Shown here: piece after piece, positions 23,295 to 32,688 of the stretch
Numbering within the stretch: the first letter of the stretch is position 1
How the letters are laid out: the number at the start of each line of letters is the position of its first letter
Assembly (NCBI GenBank): GCA_902522895.1
Contig: CABYXD010000002.1
Coordinates: forward strand, 1 to 48,952
DNA length: 48,952 nucleotides
Reading direction: 5' to 3'
From: an uncultured Pelagibacteraceae bacterium
Lineage (GTDB): Bacteria > Pseudomonadota > Alphaproteobacteria > Pelagibacterales > Pelagibacteraceae
Notes under the pieces: model-generated
What the model was told of the DNA's origin: nothing
What the model saw: only the letters and a program-made list of their open reading frames with translations
Databases searched by the model: none
Program-made: the position numbers and the translations under genes

Positions 23295-24286
23295 TAAGCA
23301 ATTTTTTCCGTAATAGTTTTGTCCTTTAATTTAGCTTCAAATTCACTTAATCTTTTCCATACAGAGATAAATTCTACTATTGTTGCCCAGCTTTTAACCA
23401 AATATTGTAATGAGCCCTCGACTCTTCCAAATGCTCTTGTAATTTGTTGGACAAAACCAAGCGTTATAGCGCCTGTAACAATAGTTGGAGCTAGGGCTAG
23501 ATAAGGTACTATGACCATTCCTTGAAAATAACTCCATTTAACAGTATTAAAATAAAGATAATGAAAATAAGATTTATAATGGATACCTCTTACCCTATTA
23601 TATAATTGTCCAATCGTTGGCGGAGCTGCTCTTATTGGATCTTCTTCACCTAAGACTAATTCTTTTCTGTAACCAGCTTCCTCTTTTTGAATATCATATT
23701 CTATTCCAGGAAGTTTAATGCCAACAGCTGCTAACAATAATGTTCCACCTAAAGCTGAAATTATAGCAACCCAAACTAAAGCGTGATCAACTTCACCAAT
23801 CCAAGGTAACACGCTAATTTCTTTTGAAAGCGCCCAAAGTATTGGCGTAAATGCAATTAAGGTCATTATACTATCCAATAAACCTGTACCTAAGCCTTCC
23901 ATAATTCTTGCAAATTTTAGTGTATCCTCTTGTACTCTTTGAGATGCACCTTCTGTTAAACGAGCATTTAACCATTGTTCGTGATAATAGTTAGCCATTG
24001 AAGTTCTCCATCTAAAAACCCAATGACTTGTAAAAAAACCTGTAAAAACTGCAATGAGTATCCAAAGAGCCGCTATTTTTGCAAATGTAAAAAGATATCC
24101 TATAAATTCTTCCTCAGAAACAGAATTTGGAGTTGTCAAAGCTTTTTGAAGAGTGTCATAAAATTCTCCAAACCATTCATTTATTTTTACATCTAATTGA
24201 ACTTGATACCATGTTGAAATTAAAATAAATATTGAACCAAAGATACTCCATAAAAACCACTGCTTTTGAGTAAAAAATTTAAACAT
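23294..24286 (-). CDS. SbmA/BacA-like peptide/vitamin transporter
   Basis: 330 residues with about six membrane helices and no ATP-binding domain. The segments HWVFRWRTSMANYYHEQWL (about 87-105), RVQEDTLKFARIMEGLG and RVEGSLQYLVKSWATIVEF match the SbmA/BacA family, which imports peptides, bleomycin-like compounds and cobalamin in alphaproteobacteria, driven by the proton gradient. Its composition is richer in Trp and Ala than that of the neighbours. Downstream is glpX with a 1-nt overlap; upstream is the complex I subunit gene. A role in envelope lipid modification, as for rhizobial BacA, is possible. Confidence 0.85.
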   Translation of the reverse strand: MFKFFTQKQWFLWSIFGSIFILISTWYQVQLDVKINEWFGEFYDTLQKALTTPNSVSEEEFIGYLFTFAKIAALWILIAVFTGFFTSHWVFRWRTSMANYYHEQWLNARLTEGASQRVQEDTLKFARIMEGLGTGLLDSIMTLIAFTPILWALSKEISVLPWIGEVDHALVWVAIISALGGTLLLAAVGIKLPGIEYDIQKEEAGYRKELVLGEEDPIRAAPPTIGQLYNRVRGIHYKSYFHYLYFNTVKWSYFQGMVIVPYLALAPTIVTGAITLGFVQQITRAFGRVEGSLQYLVKSWATIVEFISVWKRLSEFEAKLKDKTITEKIA

Positions 24287-24289
24287 TAA

Positions 24290-24571
24290 TTATCTAAGAA
24301 AATTGTCTGAATAGGATTTTTTAATAATTTTTCTTTTTTTTGGTTCGATTATTTCAAAAATTATTTTTTTCTTTTTTGCATAATTTATAGCCAATTCTTT
24401 TGAAGAAAATTCTAATCTAAGCTCAGAAAATGTATCTGAAGAACTCTCCCAGCCCATTAAAGGATTCTTTGTTGTGTCTTTAGTTTCAAACTCTAAAACC
24501 CATTTATCAGTCTTCCCATTTCCAGACTGCATAGGATTTCTATTTGGAATATAAATTATAGCTTTTCTCAT
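24290..24571 (-). CDS. Complex I accessory subunit, NDUFS4-like
   Basis: 93 residues matching the ETC complex I subunit conserved region (NDUFS4, 18 kDa): AIIYIPNRNPMQSGNGKTDKW, then WVLEFETKD, NPLMGWESSSDTFSELRLEF and the terminal KKSYSDNFLR. Alphaproteobacterial and mitochondrial complex I share this stabilising subunit. It begins 5 nt after tRNA-Pro and is probably cotranscribed with it, followed 3 nt later by the BacA-like gene. There are no cysteines or membrane segments. Confidence 0.88.
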   Translation of the reverse strand: MRKAIIYIPNRNPMQSGNGKTDKWVLEFETKDTTKNPLMGWESSSDTFSELRLEFSSKELAINYAKKKKIIFEIIEPKKRKIIKKSYSDNFLR

Positions 24572-24576
24572 AATAA

Positions 24577-24653
<77 letters not shown>

Positions 24654-24662
24654 AGGCAATTA

Positions 24663-24690
24663 CTAATACAATACTTATTTATTTTTTCAA
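24663..24690 (-). promoter_or_regulatory. Promoter of tRNA-Pro
   Basis: On the minus strand TTGAAA (24690-24685), a 16-base spacer and TATTAG (24668-24663) sit just upstream of the tRNA 5' end at 24653. Both hexamers are close to the sigma70 consensus, and the spacing to the tRNA leaves a leader of only a few bases. Confidence 0.45.
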
Positions 24691-24746
24691 TGTATAAAGA
24701 CGTCTAAATCAAAGGATTTTTAATAAGAATCTGATATATAGAGGTT

Positions 24747-25220
24747 ATGATAATTGTTTGTCCAAGTTGTGAAAAAAACTTTGAAGTAGATTCAAATATT
24801 ATTCCAGAAAAAGGTAGATTAGTTAAATGTGGAAGTTGTGATCAAACTTGGTTTTTTAACAAAAATAGTCAAGTAAATATTAATAACAAAAAAATTGATA
24901 TACCTATAATAAATGTAACAAAAAAAACTTCTTCAAAATCATTAAACAAAAAAGAAAAAACATTAGATAAAGATACTTCAATTATATCAAAAAATAATAA
25001 GGGTTCAGAACTCGTAAAATATCAAGCAAAATCAAATTTTACATTCGGTAAATTTTTGGGTTATTTGGTGGTAACTATAGTGTCTTTTGTCGCATTAATA
25101 ATTATTTTAGATACTTTTAAAGGTCCATTAAATGTTTTTTTTCCTAATTTAGAATTGATATTGTATAACCTGTTTGAAACACTAAAAGATTTACTATTAT
25201 TCATTAAAGACTTAAATTAA
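24747..25220 (+). CDS. MJ0042-type zinc-ribbon membrane protein
   Basis: 157 residues. A zinc ribbon at residues 5-33 has two Cys pairs (CPSC and CGSC) with FEVDSNIIPEKGRLVKC between them and TWFF after, as in the MJ0042 zinc-finger family common in alphaproteobacteria. A lysine-rich linker follows, then one membrane helix at about 100-125 and a short C-terminal amphipathic tail. It probably sits in the inner membrane with the ribbon in the cytoplasm. Function unknown. TATATA lies 6 nt before the ATG, so the mRNA may be leaderless, although GAGGTT could act as a weak ribosome site. nhaA follows after 2 nt. Confidence 0.8.
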   Translation: MIIVCPSCEKNFEVDSNIIPEKGRLVKCGSCDQTWFFNKNSQVNINNKKIDIPIINVTKKTSSKSLNKKEKTLDKDTSIISKNNKGSELVKYQAKSNFTFGKFLGYLVVTIVSFVALIIILDTFKGPLNVFFPNLELILYNLFETLKDLLLFIKDLN

Positions 25221-25222
25221 AA

Positions 25223-26395
25223 ATGATAAATTATTTATCTAAACCTTTTAAATGGTTTTTTAAATTAGAAGCAGCTAGCGGTTTAATTTTATTAATTGCT
25301 GCTATATTTGCACTAGTAGTAAGTAATAGTGAACTAAGTGAATTATATTTTTACACTTTAGAAAAATACCTTTTTATAGGAGTAAATGAATATGGATTAA
25401 AACTTTCTGTTCATCATTGGATAAATGATGCATTGATGGCTATTTTTTTTTTCTTTGTTACGTTAGAAATTAAAAGAGAATTTTTACAAGGTGAACTCTC
25501 TAATATTAAACAAGCTTTACTTCCTATAATAGCAGCTGTTGGGGGTATGGTTGTTCCTGCTTTATTTTATATATTTATTAATTGGGGTAATTCAGAAACA
25601 ATAAATGGTTGGGCAATACCTTCTGCAACTGATATCGCATTTTCTTTAGGTATTTTATCTTTACTTGGTTCTAGAGTGCCCATATCTTTAAAAGTATTTC
25701 TAACTGCTTTAGCTATTATAGATGATCTAGGTGCAATTTTGATTATAGCTTTCTTTTATTCGGGTGATTTAAGTGTCCCTTATTTAAGTCTTATTTTAAT
25801 AAGTTATATTTTGCTTTTAATATTAAACAAATTTTCAATAAAAATATTTATACCATATTTGATTGTTGGATTGTTTATGTGGTTTTTTACTTATAAGTCT
25901 GGGATACATGCAACTATTGCTGGTGTACTTTTAGCATCAACAATTCCACATAGACTAAAAGAAAAAGATTTTTCGTTACTTGTTAAAATTGAACACGCTA
26001 TATCTCCTTATGTTGCATTTATGATTATGCCTTTATTTGCATTCGCTAATGCAGGTGTTAGTCTAGAAGGATTAGCTTTATCAAGTCTAATGGCACCAGT
26101 GCCTTTAGGAATTTTGTGTGGTTTATTTTTTGGTAAACAAATCGGAGTACTTTTATTTTCTTATGTTTCAGTTAAATTCAAATTTGCTGATATGCCAAAT
26201 AACTCAAATTGGATGAGTATTTATGGAGTATCTATATTAACGGGGATTGGTTTCACGATGAGTTTATTCGTAGGTAACCTTGCTTTCGTAGATAACACTC
26301 AATACATAGATGGAGTTAAAATAGGTGTTTTAAGTGGATCTTTATTATCAACTGTTTTCGGTTATTTAATTTTATTTTTTGCAGCAAAAAAATAA
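25223..26395 (+). CDS. nhaA: Na+/H+ antiporter NhaA
   Basis: 390 residues with about twelve helices. The family signature HHWINDALMAIFFFFVTLEIKRE is present (conserved as a segment around residues 72-95). The ATDIAFSLGIL unwound helix and the paired aspartates in AIIDDLGAILII, which bind Na+ and H+, are intact. IKREFLQGEL is also conserved. It exports sodium in exchange for protons, fitting a marine cell. It starts 2 nt after the zinc-ribbon gene, and its stop is directly followed by the glutathione peroxidase ATG. Confidence 0.96.
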   Translation: MINYLSKPFKWFFKLEAASGLILLIAAIFALVVSNSELSELYFYTLEKYLFIGVNEYGLKLSVHHWINDALMAIFFFFVTLEIKREFLQGELSNIKQALLPIIAAVGGMVVPALFYIFINWGNSETINGWAIPSATDIAFSLGILSLLGSRVPISLKVFLTALAIIDDLGAILIIAFFYSGDLSVPYLSLILISYILLLILNKFSIKIFIPYLIVGLFMWFFTYKSGIHATIAGVLLASTIPHRLKEKDFSLLVKIEHAISPYVAFMIMPLFAFANAGVSLEGLALSSLMAPVPLGILCGLFFGKQIGVLLFSYVSVKFKFADMPNNSNWMSIYGVSILTGIGFTMSLFVGNLAFVDNTQYIDGVKIGVLSGSLLSTVFGYLILFFAAKK

Positions 26396-26947
26396 ATGCT
26401 AAATTATAAAAAGATAATATATATAATCATCATTATGATATCATTTTTCAATACCGGTAATACTAAATATGAGAAGGTTTTTTTTGATTTTAAAATTAAA
26501 AATATAAATGATGAAATTTTAGATTTATCAAACTTTAAAGATAAAACAATTTTATTAGTTAACGTTGCAAGTAATTGTGGATTTACCAAACAATATTCAG
26601 GTCTTCAAGAATTATATGAAACATATAATCCAAAAGGATTAGTAGTTTTAGGTATTCCATCTAATCAATTCGGTGGGCAAGAACCAGGAAATAATAATGA
26701 AATTAAAGATTTTTGTGAGAGCAACTTTAATATAACATTTCCAATGAGTGGTAAATATGATGTTAAGGGTCAAAATGCTCATCCAATATATTTGTGGGCA
26801 AAAGAAAATTATGGCAATTCTGCTGTTCCTAAATGGAACTTCCATAAAATATTAATAAACAAAAGTGGTAAAGTAGAAGATGCTTTTTCTTCTTTCACAG
26901 ATCCAATGTCAAAAAAAATAATAAATAAAATTGAAGAAATTCTATAA
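26396..26947 (+). CDS. Periplasmic glutathione peroxidase (Cys type)
   Basis: 183 residues. A hydrophobic N-terminus (KKIIYIIIIMISFF) acts as a signal or anchor, suggesting export. The catalytic tetrad is visible: Cys in NVASNCGFTKQYSGLQ, Gln in GIPSNQFGGQEPG, and Trp-Asn in VPKWNFHKILI. A cysteine replaces selenocysteine, so thioredoxin-type reductants are likely. It reduces peroxides. The ATG follows the nhaA stop with no gap. The stop overlaps the convergent MBL hydrolase stop by 6 bases. Confidence 0.92.
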   Translation: MLNYKKIIYIIIIMISFFNTGNTKYEKVFFDFKIKNINDEILDLSNFKDKTILLVNVASNCGFTKQYSGLQELYETYNPKGLVVLGIPSNQFGGQEPGNNNEIKDFCESNFNITFPMSGKYDVKGQNAHPIYLWAKENYGNSAVPKWNFHKILINKSGKVEDAFSSFTDPMSKKIINKIEEIL

Positions 26948-27712
26948 ATTAATTGTCAAACCATCAAAGGCAGGAATAATTTTTTTAGGTAAAATTTTTT
27001 TTAAATAATCATAATCTAAAACAGGTGATAAATTAGTCAAAATTGCTTTTTTGGGGTTTAATTTATTGATCAGGTCCAAACTTTCATTAAGATTTAAATG
27101 AGATGGGTGATTATTAATCCACAAACAATCTAATACTAAATAATCAAGATTTTTTAGATATTTAAAATCTTTTTTAAATATTTCACTGACATCACTTATA
27201 TATGCAAGTTTCCTGTCAATGATATAACAAATGCTATCAACATTACCATGTTTAACTTTTATAGGTTTAATTAAAATGTTATTTCGACCATCTTTTATAC
27301 TCAATTTATTATTGATTGATTTCAATTTTAAAGTAGCAGGATATTCTTTAGTATAATTTACAAAACAATATTTAAAATTATTTAATAAATACTTTTTTGT
27401 TGGACCATCTGCATATACAGGAATAGTTTTCTTTCTTTTTATGTAGAAAACTCTTAGGTCATTAATACCATGAGTTTGATCTGCATGCATATGTGAGTAA
27501 AGCACTTTATCAATATTTTTAATTTTATTGTTAATCAGTTGTTGTCTCATATCGGGAGATGTATCGATTAATATATTTTCATTTTTTGTTTTAATTAATG
27601 CTGAACATCTTGACCTAAAGTTTTTTTTATTATTTGGGTTACAATTTCCAAAAAATCCATCAGGTCTTGGTACACCCATTGAACTTCCACATCCTAGAAT
27701 TATAAATTGCAT
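26942..27712 (-). CDS. MBL-fold hydrolase (PhnP/RNase Z-like phosphodiesterase)
   Basis: 256 residues. ILGCGSSMGVPRPDGFFGNC opens the protein. The metal motif SHMHADQTHGINDLRVF supplies His-x-His-x-Asp, with further ligands at KHGN and YISDVSEIF. The layout resembles PhnP-type cyclic phosphodiesterases. In alphaproteobacteria it is the constant neighbour of tatD and metG, where its substrate is not established. It lies 6 nt downstream of tatD. Confidence 0.85.
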   Translation of the reverse strand: MQFIILGCGSSMGVPRPDGFFGNCNPNNKKNFRSRCSALIKTKNENILIDTSPDMRQQLINNKIKNIDKVLYSHMHADQTHGINDLRVFYIKRKKTIPVYADGPTKKYLLNNFKYCFVNYTKEYPATLKLKSINNKLSIKDGRNNILIKPIKVKHGNVDSICYIIDRKLAYISDVSEIFKKDFKYLKNLDYLVLDCLWINNHPSHLNLNESLDLINKLNPKKAILTNLSPVLDYDYLKKILPKKIIPAFDGLTINL

Positions 27713-27718
27713 TAATTT

Positions 27719-28477
27719 TTAACTAAATAATTTATTAAAATTAGAAGTAGTATTTTTGATGAGATCAGTAATTGGAATATTCTTAATATCTGCAAGTTTT
27801 TCAGCAGTATATTTAACAAACGATGGTTCATTTTTTTTTCCTCTATTAGGAACTGGAGCTAAATAAGGACTGTCAGTTTCAATAAGTGTTTTCTCTAATG
27901 GAATTGATCTAAATGTTTCTTGTAAGTCAGTAGAATTTTTGAATGTAATAATTCCACTAGCTGAAAAATAAGCGTTAAAATCAAATAAACTTTCAGCAAA
28001 TTTTTTTGAACCAGTGAAGCAATGCATTAAAATTTTTAAATCATGATTTTTATACTGATTAAAAATTTCTAACATTTGTTTCTCTGCATTCCTACAATGA
28101 ATAATTAAAGGAATATTTAATTGAATTGACGCATTTATATGTTCTTCAAAACTTTTAATTTGATCTTCTTTATCGCTAAAATTATAAAAAAAATCTAAAC
28201 CAGTCTCGCCTATACCTATAATTTTTTCATTTTTATTTATTTCATCAATAATTAATTGACTTGTTACTTTGTCATTTTTTGCTTCATGAGGGTGAATACC
28301 ATAAGTACCATATATAATTTCATCTTTTTTAACTAACTGTTTAATTTTAATAAAACTTTCAAAAGTGGTACAAATTGTTAGTAGCTTTTCTATACCAACA
28401 TCTTTAGATCTTTTTATAACGTCATCTATATTATTGAAAAGAGGATCAATATCCAAATGACAATGTGAATCAATCAT
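27719..28477 (-). CDS. TatD-family metal-dependent hydrolase
   Basis: 252 residues with the TatD amidohydrolase pattern: MIDSHCHLD at the start, GETGLDFFYN, PLIIHCRNAE, MHCFTGS and the C-terminal LIETDSPYLAP. The family has 3'-5' DNase activity and is implicated in DNA repair and tRNA/DNA quality control. It overlaps metG by 8 bases and precedes the MBL hydrolase, forming the usual metG-tatD-MBL trio. Confidence 0.93.
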   Translation of the reverse strand: MIDSHCHLDIDPLFNNIDDVIKRSKDVGIEKLLTICTTFESFIKIKQLVKKDEIIYGTYGIHPHEAKNDKVTSQLIIDEINKNEKIIGIGETGLDFFYNFSDKEDQIKSFEEHINASIQLNIPLIIHCRNAEKQMLEIFNQYKNHDLKILMHCFTGSKKFAESLFDFNAYFSASGIITFKNSTDLQETFRSIPLEKTLIETDSPYLAPVPNRGKKNEPSFVKYTAEKLADIKNIPITDLIKNTTSNFNKLFS

Positions 28478-30011
28478 AATTTTTTTCTATTTTTTTAAAA
28501 AGAATATCTATTTTTTTAATTTTGTCATTACCTTTAAGGTAATTATGATTTTCAAGTGAGGAAAATTTAATACTGTCTTCATTAATTGAAAATATTTTTA
28601 ATGCTTTTATAGATGATTCTGGAATTATTGGATAAAGCATAAAACTTATTTTACGAACAATTTCAAGAGTCGTGTAAACTATAGTATTAAGCCGTAAAAT
28701 ATCATTTTTCTTATTCCACGGTTCCTGGTCATTAAAGTATTTATTGGTTTCAAATAAAGTATTTATAATAAAGTCTATATAAAAATTTAAATCTTGTTCA
28801 TCAATCTTGTCTCTAATTAAATCTAAATTATTTTTAAATTTATCTAAAATTTTTAAATCATCATTTTGAAAATTGATTTTTTTTGGAATTTTTCCTTCAC
28901 AATTTTTAATTGCAAATGCTGTTACTCTTTGACAAAGATTACCAAAGTTATTTGCCAAATCACTATTTATACAATCTATTAATCTTTCCTGAGAAATATT
29001 ACCATCATTACCAAATGAAACTTCTTTAATTAAATAGTATCTTAATGGATCTAAACCATATTGATTAATTATTTCTAATGGATCTAAAATATTGCCTTTT
29101 GATTTAGACATTTTTTCTTCACCAGACAAAATCCATCCATGACCATAAATTTTTTTTGGTAATGGTAAATTTGCTGCTAATAAAAAAGCAGGCCAATAAA
29201 CAGCATGAAATCTTAAAATATCTTTACCAATAAGATGAACTGATGCTGGCCAAAATTTTTTGTACATTTTATTTTTAGTATCTGGATAATTTAAAGCACT
29301 AATATAATTAGTAAGTGCATCTAACCAAACATAAATAACATGATCTTTGTTATCGGGCACTGGTATTCCCCATGAAAAACTTTTTCTACTTATAGATAAG
29401 TCTTTAAGTCCATTTTTAACAAAACTTATAACTTCATTTTTTCTAGATAAAGGTAATATAAAATTTGGATTCTTTTTATAATAATCCAGTAAAGGTTTTT
29501 CCCATTTAGATAATTTAAAAAAATAAGACTCTTCATCAACCCATTCAACTGTTGAATTTGAAGATTTCGCAAATTTTTTTCCATTAATTTCCTCAATTTC
29601 ATCTTCAGCATAAAAAGCTTCATCTGACACTGAATACCAACCTGAATATTTTGATAAATAAATATCATCATTTTTCTTTAATTCATTCCATAAGCTTTGA
29701 ACTGATTTTTTATGTCTTCCTTCAGTGGTTCTTATAAAGTCCGTATTTGTTAAATTTAAAGTTTTTGAAAGATCTCTAAAAGTTTTACTAATTTCATTGC
29801 AAAATTTTAACGTATCTAAACCCTCTTTTTCAGCTGCTCTTTGTATTTTAAGACCATGTTCATCTGTGCCAGTTAAAAAATTTACATCAAATCCATCAAT
29901 CCTTTTAAATCTTGCAAAAAAATCAGCAACTATGCTTGAATAAGCATGTCCCATATGAGGTTTTGCTGAAGGATAATAAATTGGTGTTGTTATGTAAAAA
30001 TTTTTATCCAT
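28470..30011 (-). CDS. metG: Methionyl-tRNA synthetase
   Basis: 513 residues. The class I HIGH motif appears as SAKPHMGHAYSSIVAD, the KMSKS motif is in EEKMSKSKGNILDP, and LTGTDEHGLKIQRAAEKEG lies between. The region near residues 120-160 has no CxxC zinc knuckle, so it is the zinc-free type. It stops after the anticodon-binding helical domain and lacks the C-terminal tRNA-binding extension found in longer forms. It overlaps holB by 8 bases upstream and tatD by 8 bases downstream. Confidence 0.96.
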   Translation of the reverse strand: MDKNFYITTPIYYPSAKPHMGHAYSSIVADFFARFKRIDGFDVNFLTGTDEHGLKIQRAAEKEGLDTLKFCNEISKTFRDLSKTLNLTNTDFIRTTEGRHKKSVQSLWNELKKNDDIYLSKYSGWYSVSDEAFYAEDEIEEINGKKFAKSSNSTVEWVDEESYFFKLSKWEKPLLDYYKKNPNFILPLSRKNEVISFVKNGLKDLSISRKSFSWGIPVPDNKDHVIYVWLDALTNYISALNYPDTKNKMYKKFWPASVHLIGKDILRFHAVYWPAFLLAANLPLPKKIYGHGWILSGEEKMSKSKGNILDPLEIINQYGLDPLRYYLIKEVSFGNDGNISQERLIDCINSDLANNFGNLCQRVTAFAIKNCEGKIPKKINFQNDDLKILDKFKNNLDLIRDKIDEQDLNFYIDFIINTLFETNKYFNDQEPWNKKNDILRLNTIVYTTLEIVRKISFMLYPIIPESSIKALKIFSINEDSIKFSSLENHNYLKGNDKIKKIDILFKKIEKNYD

Positions 30012-30936
30012 TTAAAATTTCATCTTCAAATTCAATAAATAATGACTCTTCATCTAAATTAAAATTTTTTGTATCCGATATTCTTTTAAGGAAATAACTA
30101 TATCTATCATTAATTTTTTTGGAAAAAGAAAAATTTAATTTTCTAAAGTAAAATTCTATAAATTGAAATATCATATATTTCATAAATGGATCTTTCTTAT
30201 AATGATTTTCATTTATTATTATTTTAAGAAATTTTTTTAAATCTAAATCTAATAAATTGTAATTATGTTGATTTGCAAACTTAATCAAATAATAAATATT
30301 TCCTGGCGTAAAATAATAGTTAATAAGATCTGAATTTATTAATTCATATAATTCTTCACCTAAAAGTTGATTAGAAACTTCTAAACATTCTTTATTTGAC
30401 AAATTAATTTTATAATTAATACACCTAGAAATTAATGTGGGTAGAATTTTTTTATTATTATTAATTAGTATGAAAAAAATATTTTGATTTGGTTCTTCTA
30501 AAATTTTTAATAAAGCATTAATTGAATTAACATTTAACAATTCAATGTTATCAATTAGCACAAATCTTGGTTTATCATTTAATGATGATTTGTTTAAATT
30601 AATAATTAATTCTCTTATTTGAGTTATATCAATTGATTTTTTATCAGGATTGACATCAATAGTAATTAAATTCATATTAGATTTATTTAATATTGTTTTA
30701 AAAGTTTTACTTTCAGTATTAATTTCAAAATTCTTAATATCATATTTATGATCTTCCTCCTCAGATAAAACATAGTTTATTAAATGATATGCCAATGTTG
30801 ATTTACCAATGCCTTTAGATCCACTCAATAAAAGTTTATTAGGATACTTATTAGATTTATATAGTCTAATTAATTCTAAAAGATGACTGTCTAAACCAAA
30901 TAGTTTTGTTTGGTTAGATGGTTCAAGATCAATCAT
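30004..30936 (-). CDS. holB: DNA polymerase III delta' subunit
   Basis: 310 residues. The P-loop is intact in SGSKGIGKSTLAYHL (about 39-53). VLIDNIELLNVNSINALLKILEEP carries the Walker B-like and sensor region of clamp-loader subunits, and FFILINNNKKILPTLISRCINY contains the SRC motif. The C-terminal collar domain is helical and lysine-rich. It is part of the clamp loader that puts the sliding clamp on DNA. It overlaps tmk by 4 bases and metG by 8, as in most alphaproteobacteria. Confidence 0.9.
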   Translation of the reverse strand: MIDLEPSNQTKLFGLDSHLLELIRLYKSNKYPNKLLLSGSKGIGKSTLAYHLINYVLSEEEDHKYDIKNFEINTESKTFKTILNKSNMNLITIDVNPDKKSIDITQIRELIINLNKSSLNDKPRFVLIDNIELLNVNSINALLKILEEPNQNIFFILINNNKKILPTLISRCINYKINLSNKECLEVSNQLLGEELYELINSDLINYYFTPGNIYYLIKFANQHNYNLLDLDLKKFLKIIINENHYKKDPFMKYMIFQFIEFYFRKLNFSFSKKINDRYSYFLKRISDTKNFNLDEESLFIEFEDEILNG

Positions 30937-31544
30937 ATCAATCTTTTAATAGTTTGAATTATCTTATTTTGATTATGCTTGATATCTAAATTAGAGTTAA
31001 TAATCATATATTTTTTTTTATTTTTTTTTTCTAAATTTAAAAATCCTTTTTGAACTTTCTCATAAAATCTATTATTAAATTTATCATATCTATTAAGTGA
31101 TTTTCGCAGTTTAAGTCTACTAATCATATTTTTTTTATTAACTATATTTAAAAAAGTAAAATTAATTTTAAAATTCTTTAATAAATAATTGTTGATTAAA
31201 TTAATTAATTTAAGATTAACACCAAAACCATAATGTTGATATGCAATTGTGGAGTCAACAAATCTATCAATTAAAATAATCTTTTTTTTATAATGTTTTC
31301 TAAGTAATTGTATATTTTCACTTCTTGCAGCCATGTATAATAATAAGTCTGTATTCTTATTAAAATTCGAATTTTTGTTTAAAATAAGTTTTCTTATTTT
31401 TTCTGAATTTAAATTACCACCTGGCTCACGTAACTTAATATAATCAATTTTATTTTTTTTTAGAAACTTTGTTACTTGTAAAATATGATGGCTTTTACCA
31501 CTACCTTCAATCCCTTCAAAAACTATTACAGGTTTTTTAGACAT
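30933..31544 (-). CDS. tmk: Thymidylate kinase
   Basis: 203 residues from the ATG at 31544; a GTG at 31547 would add one residue. The P-loop is FEGIEGSGKSHHILQ, the DR motif is LIDRFVDSTIAYQHYG, and LREPGG matches the conserved dTMP-binding loop. The lid region is short and basic (MISRLKLRKSLNRYDKF). It phosphorylates dTMP to dTDP. The start lies within the last bases of the D-alanyl-D-alanine carboxypeptidase gene (8-nt overlap), and holB overlaps its end. Confidence 0.94.
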   Translation of the reverse strand: MSKKPVIVFEGIEGSGKSHHILQVTKFLKKNKIDYIKLREPGGNLNSEKIRKLILNKNSNFNKNTDLLLYMAARSENIQLLRKHYKKKIILIDRFVDSTIAYQHYGFGVNLKLINLINNYLLKNFKINFTFLNIVNKKNMISRLKLRKSLNRYDKFNNRFYEKVQKGFLNLEKKNKKKYMIINSNLDIKHNQNKIIQTIKRLI

Positions 31545-32688
31545 CACCCCAGATTAAATAATTCAAAGATTTAATTAATCTAGTAAACATATTAACTTTT
31601 TCTACATCTTTAGATGCTAATAAATCATATTCACCAATCAATTCCTGATCATATACTACCCGAAATTTCCCTACAATATCATCTTTTTTAATTGGAGCTT
31701 CAATTGGACCCTCATATTTTAAAGAAACTTTAAGTAATTTTTTTTTTGCTTTTTTTATAGTTTTATAAATATTTTCTTTAACATAAACATCAACTTGCTG
31801 ACTCTTTCCCAGCCAAACATCAACTTTATCTATGGATATATCTGCATTGTTAATTTCAACTAGATCAAAATTCGTTAATCCATAAATCAAAAGTTTTGAA
31901 CTTTCTCGCGATCTAGCACTCTTTGTTTCAAATCCACTTCCAACAGCAATTAATCTTCTTCCATTTCTTTCTAATGACGATGCTAGTGAATATTTTTCAA
32001 CAGCCAAGTAACCAGTTTTTATACCATCAGCTCCTATATTTTTATATAAAAGTGGATTCCTATTTCCTTGTGTTATTGGATCACCCCCTGTTCTATTCCA
32101 AGTAAACTCTTTGATTGCAAACCATTTATAATATTCAGGATGTTCTTTAATTAAATAATTAGACATTATTAAAATATCTCTAACAGTAGAATAATTATCA
32201 GGATCGTTTATGCCAGAAGAATTGGTAAAGTTTGTATTATTCATTCCTAATTCTTTTGCTTTAGCAGTCATTAAAATCGCAAACTCATCTTCGGTACCAG
32301 CTATACCTTCAGCTAGAGCTATACATGCATCATTTCCTGATGCTGTAATTATTCCATGTAATAAATTTTCTACAGAAACTTCATCACCAACCATTATAAA
32401 CATAGATGAATATCCTGCAGTAGATAAACGCCAAGCTTTTTCAGATATAATAAATTTATCATCAAGATTTAATTCACCAGATTTAATAAGATCAAATGCA
32501 ATTATGGATGTCATTATTTTCGTCATTGAAGCTGGATAAATTGATCTGTCTGGCTCTTTTTCATATAAAATTTCTCCAGATAGAAAATCTTGTAAAATTG
32601 CTGTTCTTGCTTTGACATCTAGATTAGCTAAAGATGTAGATATAAAAATTAAATTAATTGAGAAGCAAAATAATAATATTCTAATCAT
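31537..32688 (-). CDS. dacC: D-alanyl-D-alanine carboxypeptidase (PBP5/6 type)
   Basis: 383 residues with a signal peptide ending near SLA. The penicillin-binding motifs are SxxK in YPASMTKIMTSI, SGN in ITASGNDACIALAEG and KTG in DGIKTGYLAVEKYS. The C-terminal beta domain (PBP5_C, about 270-360) is present. It trims the terminal D-alanine from peptidoglycan stem peptides in the periplasm. It overlaps the RlpA-like gene by 8 bases and tmk by 8. The gene symbol is by family; dacA would serve equally. Confidence 0.93.
   Translation of the reverse strand: MIRILLFCFSINLIFISTSLANLDVKARTAILQDFLSGEILYEKEPDRSIYPASMTKIMTSIIAFDLIKSGELNLDDKFIISEKAWRLSTAGYSSMFIMVGDEVSVENLLHGIITASGNDACIALAEGIAGTEDEFAILMTAKAKELGMNNTNFTNSSGINDPDNYSTVRDILIMSNYLIKEHPEYYKWFAIKEFTWNRTGGDPITQGNRNPLLYKNIGADGIKTGYLAVEKYSLASSLERNGRRLIAVGSGFETKSARSRESSKLLIYGLTNFDLVEINNADISIDKVDVWLGKSQQVDVYVKENIYKTIKKAKKKLLKVSLKYEGPIEAPIKKDDIVGKFRVVYDQELIGEYDLLASKDVEKVNMFTRLIKSLNYLIWGDV

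Noticed and set aside
26396-26947. Possible selenoprotein glutathione peroxidase
   Set aside because: The active position is an ordinary Cys codon and there is no in-frame TGA.
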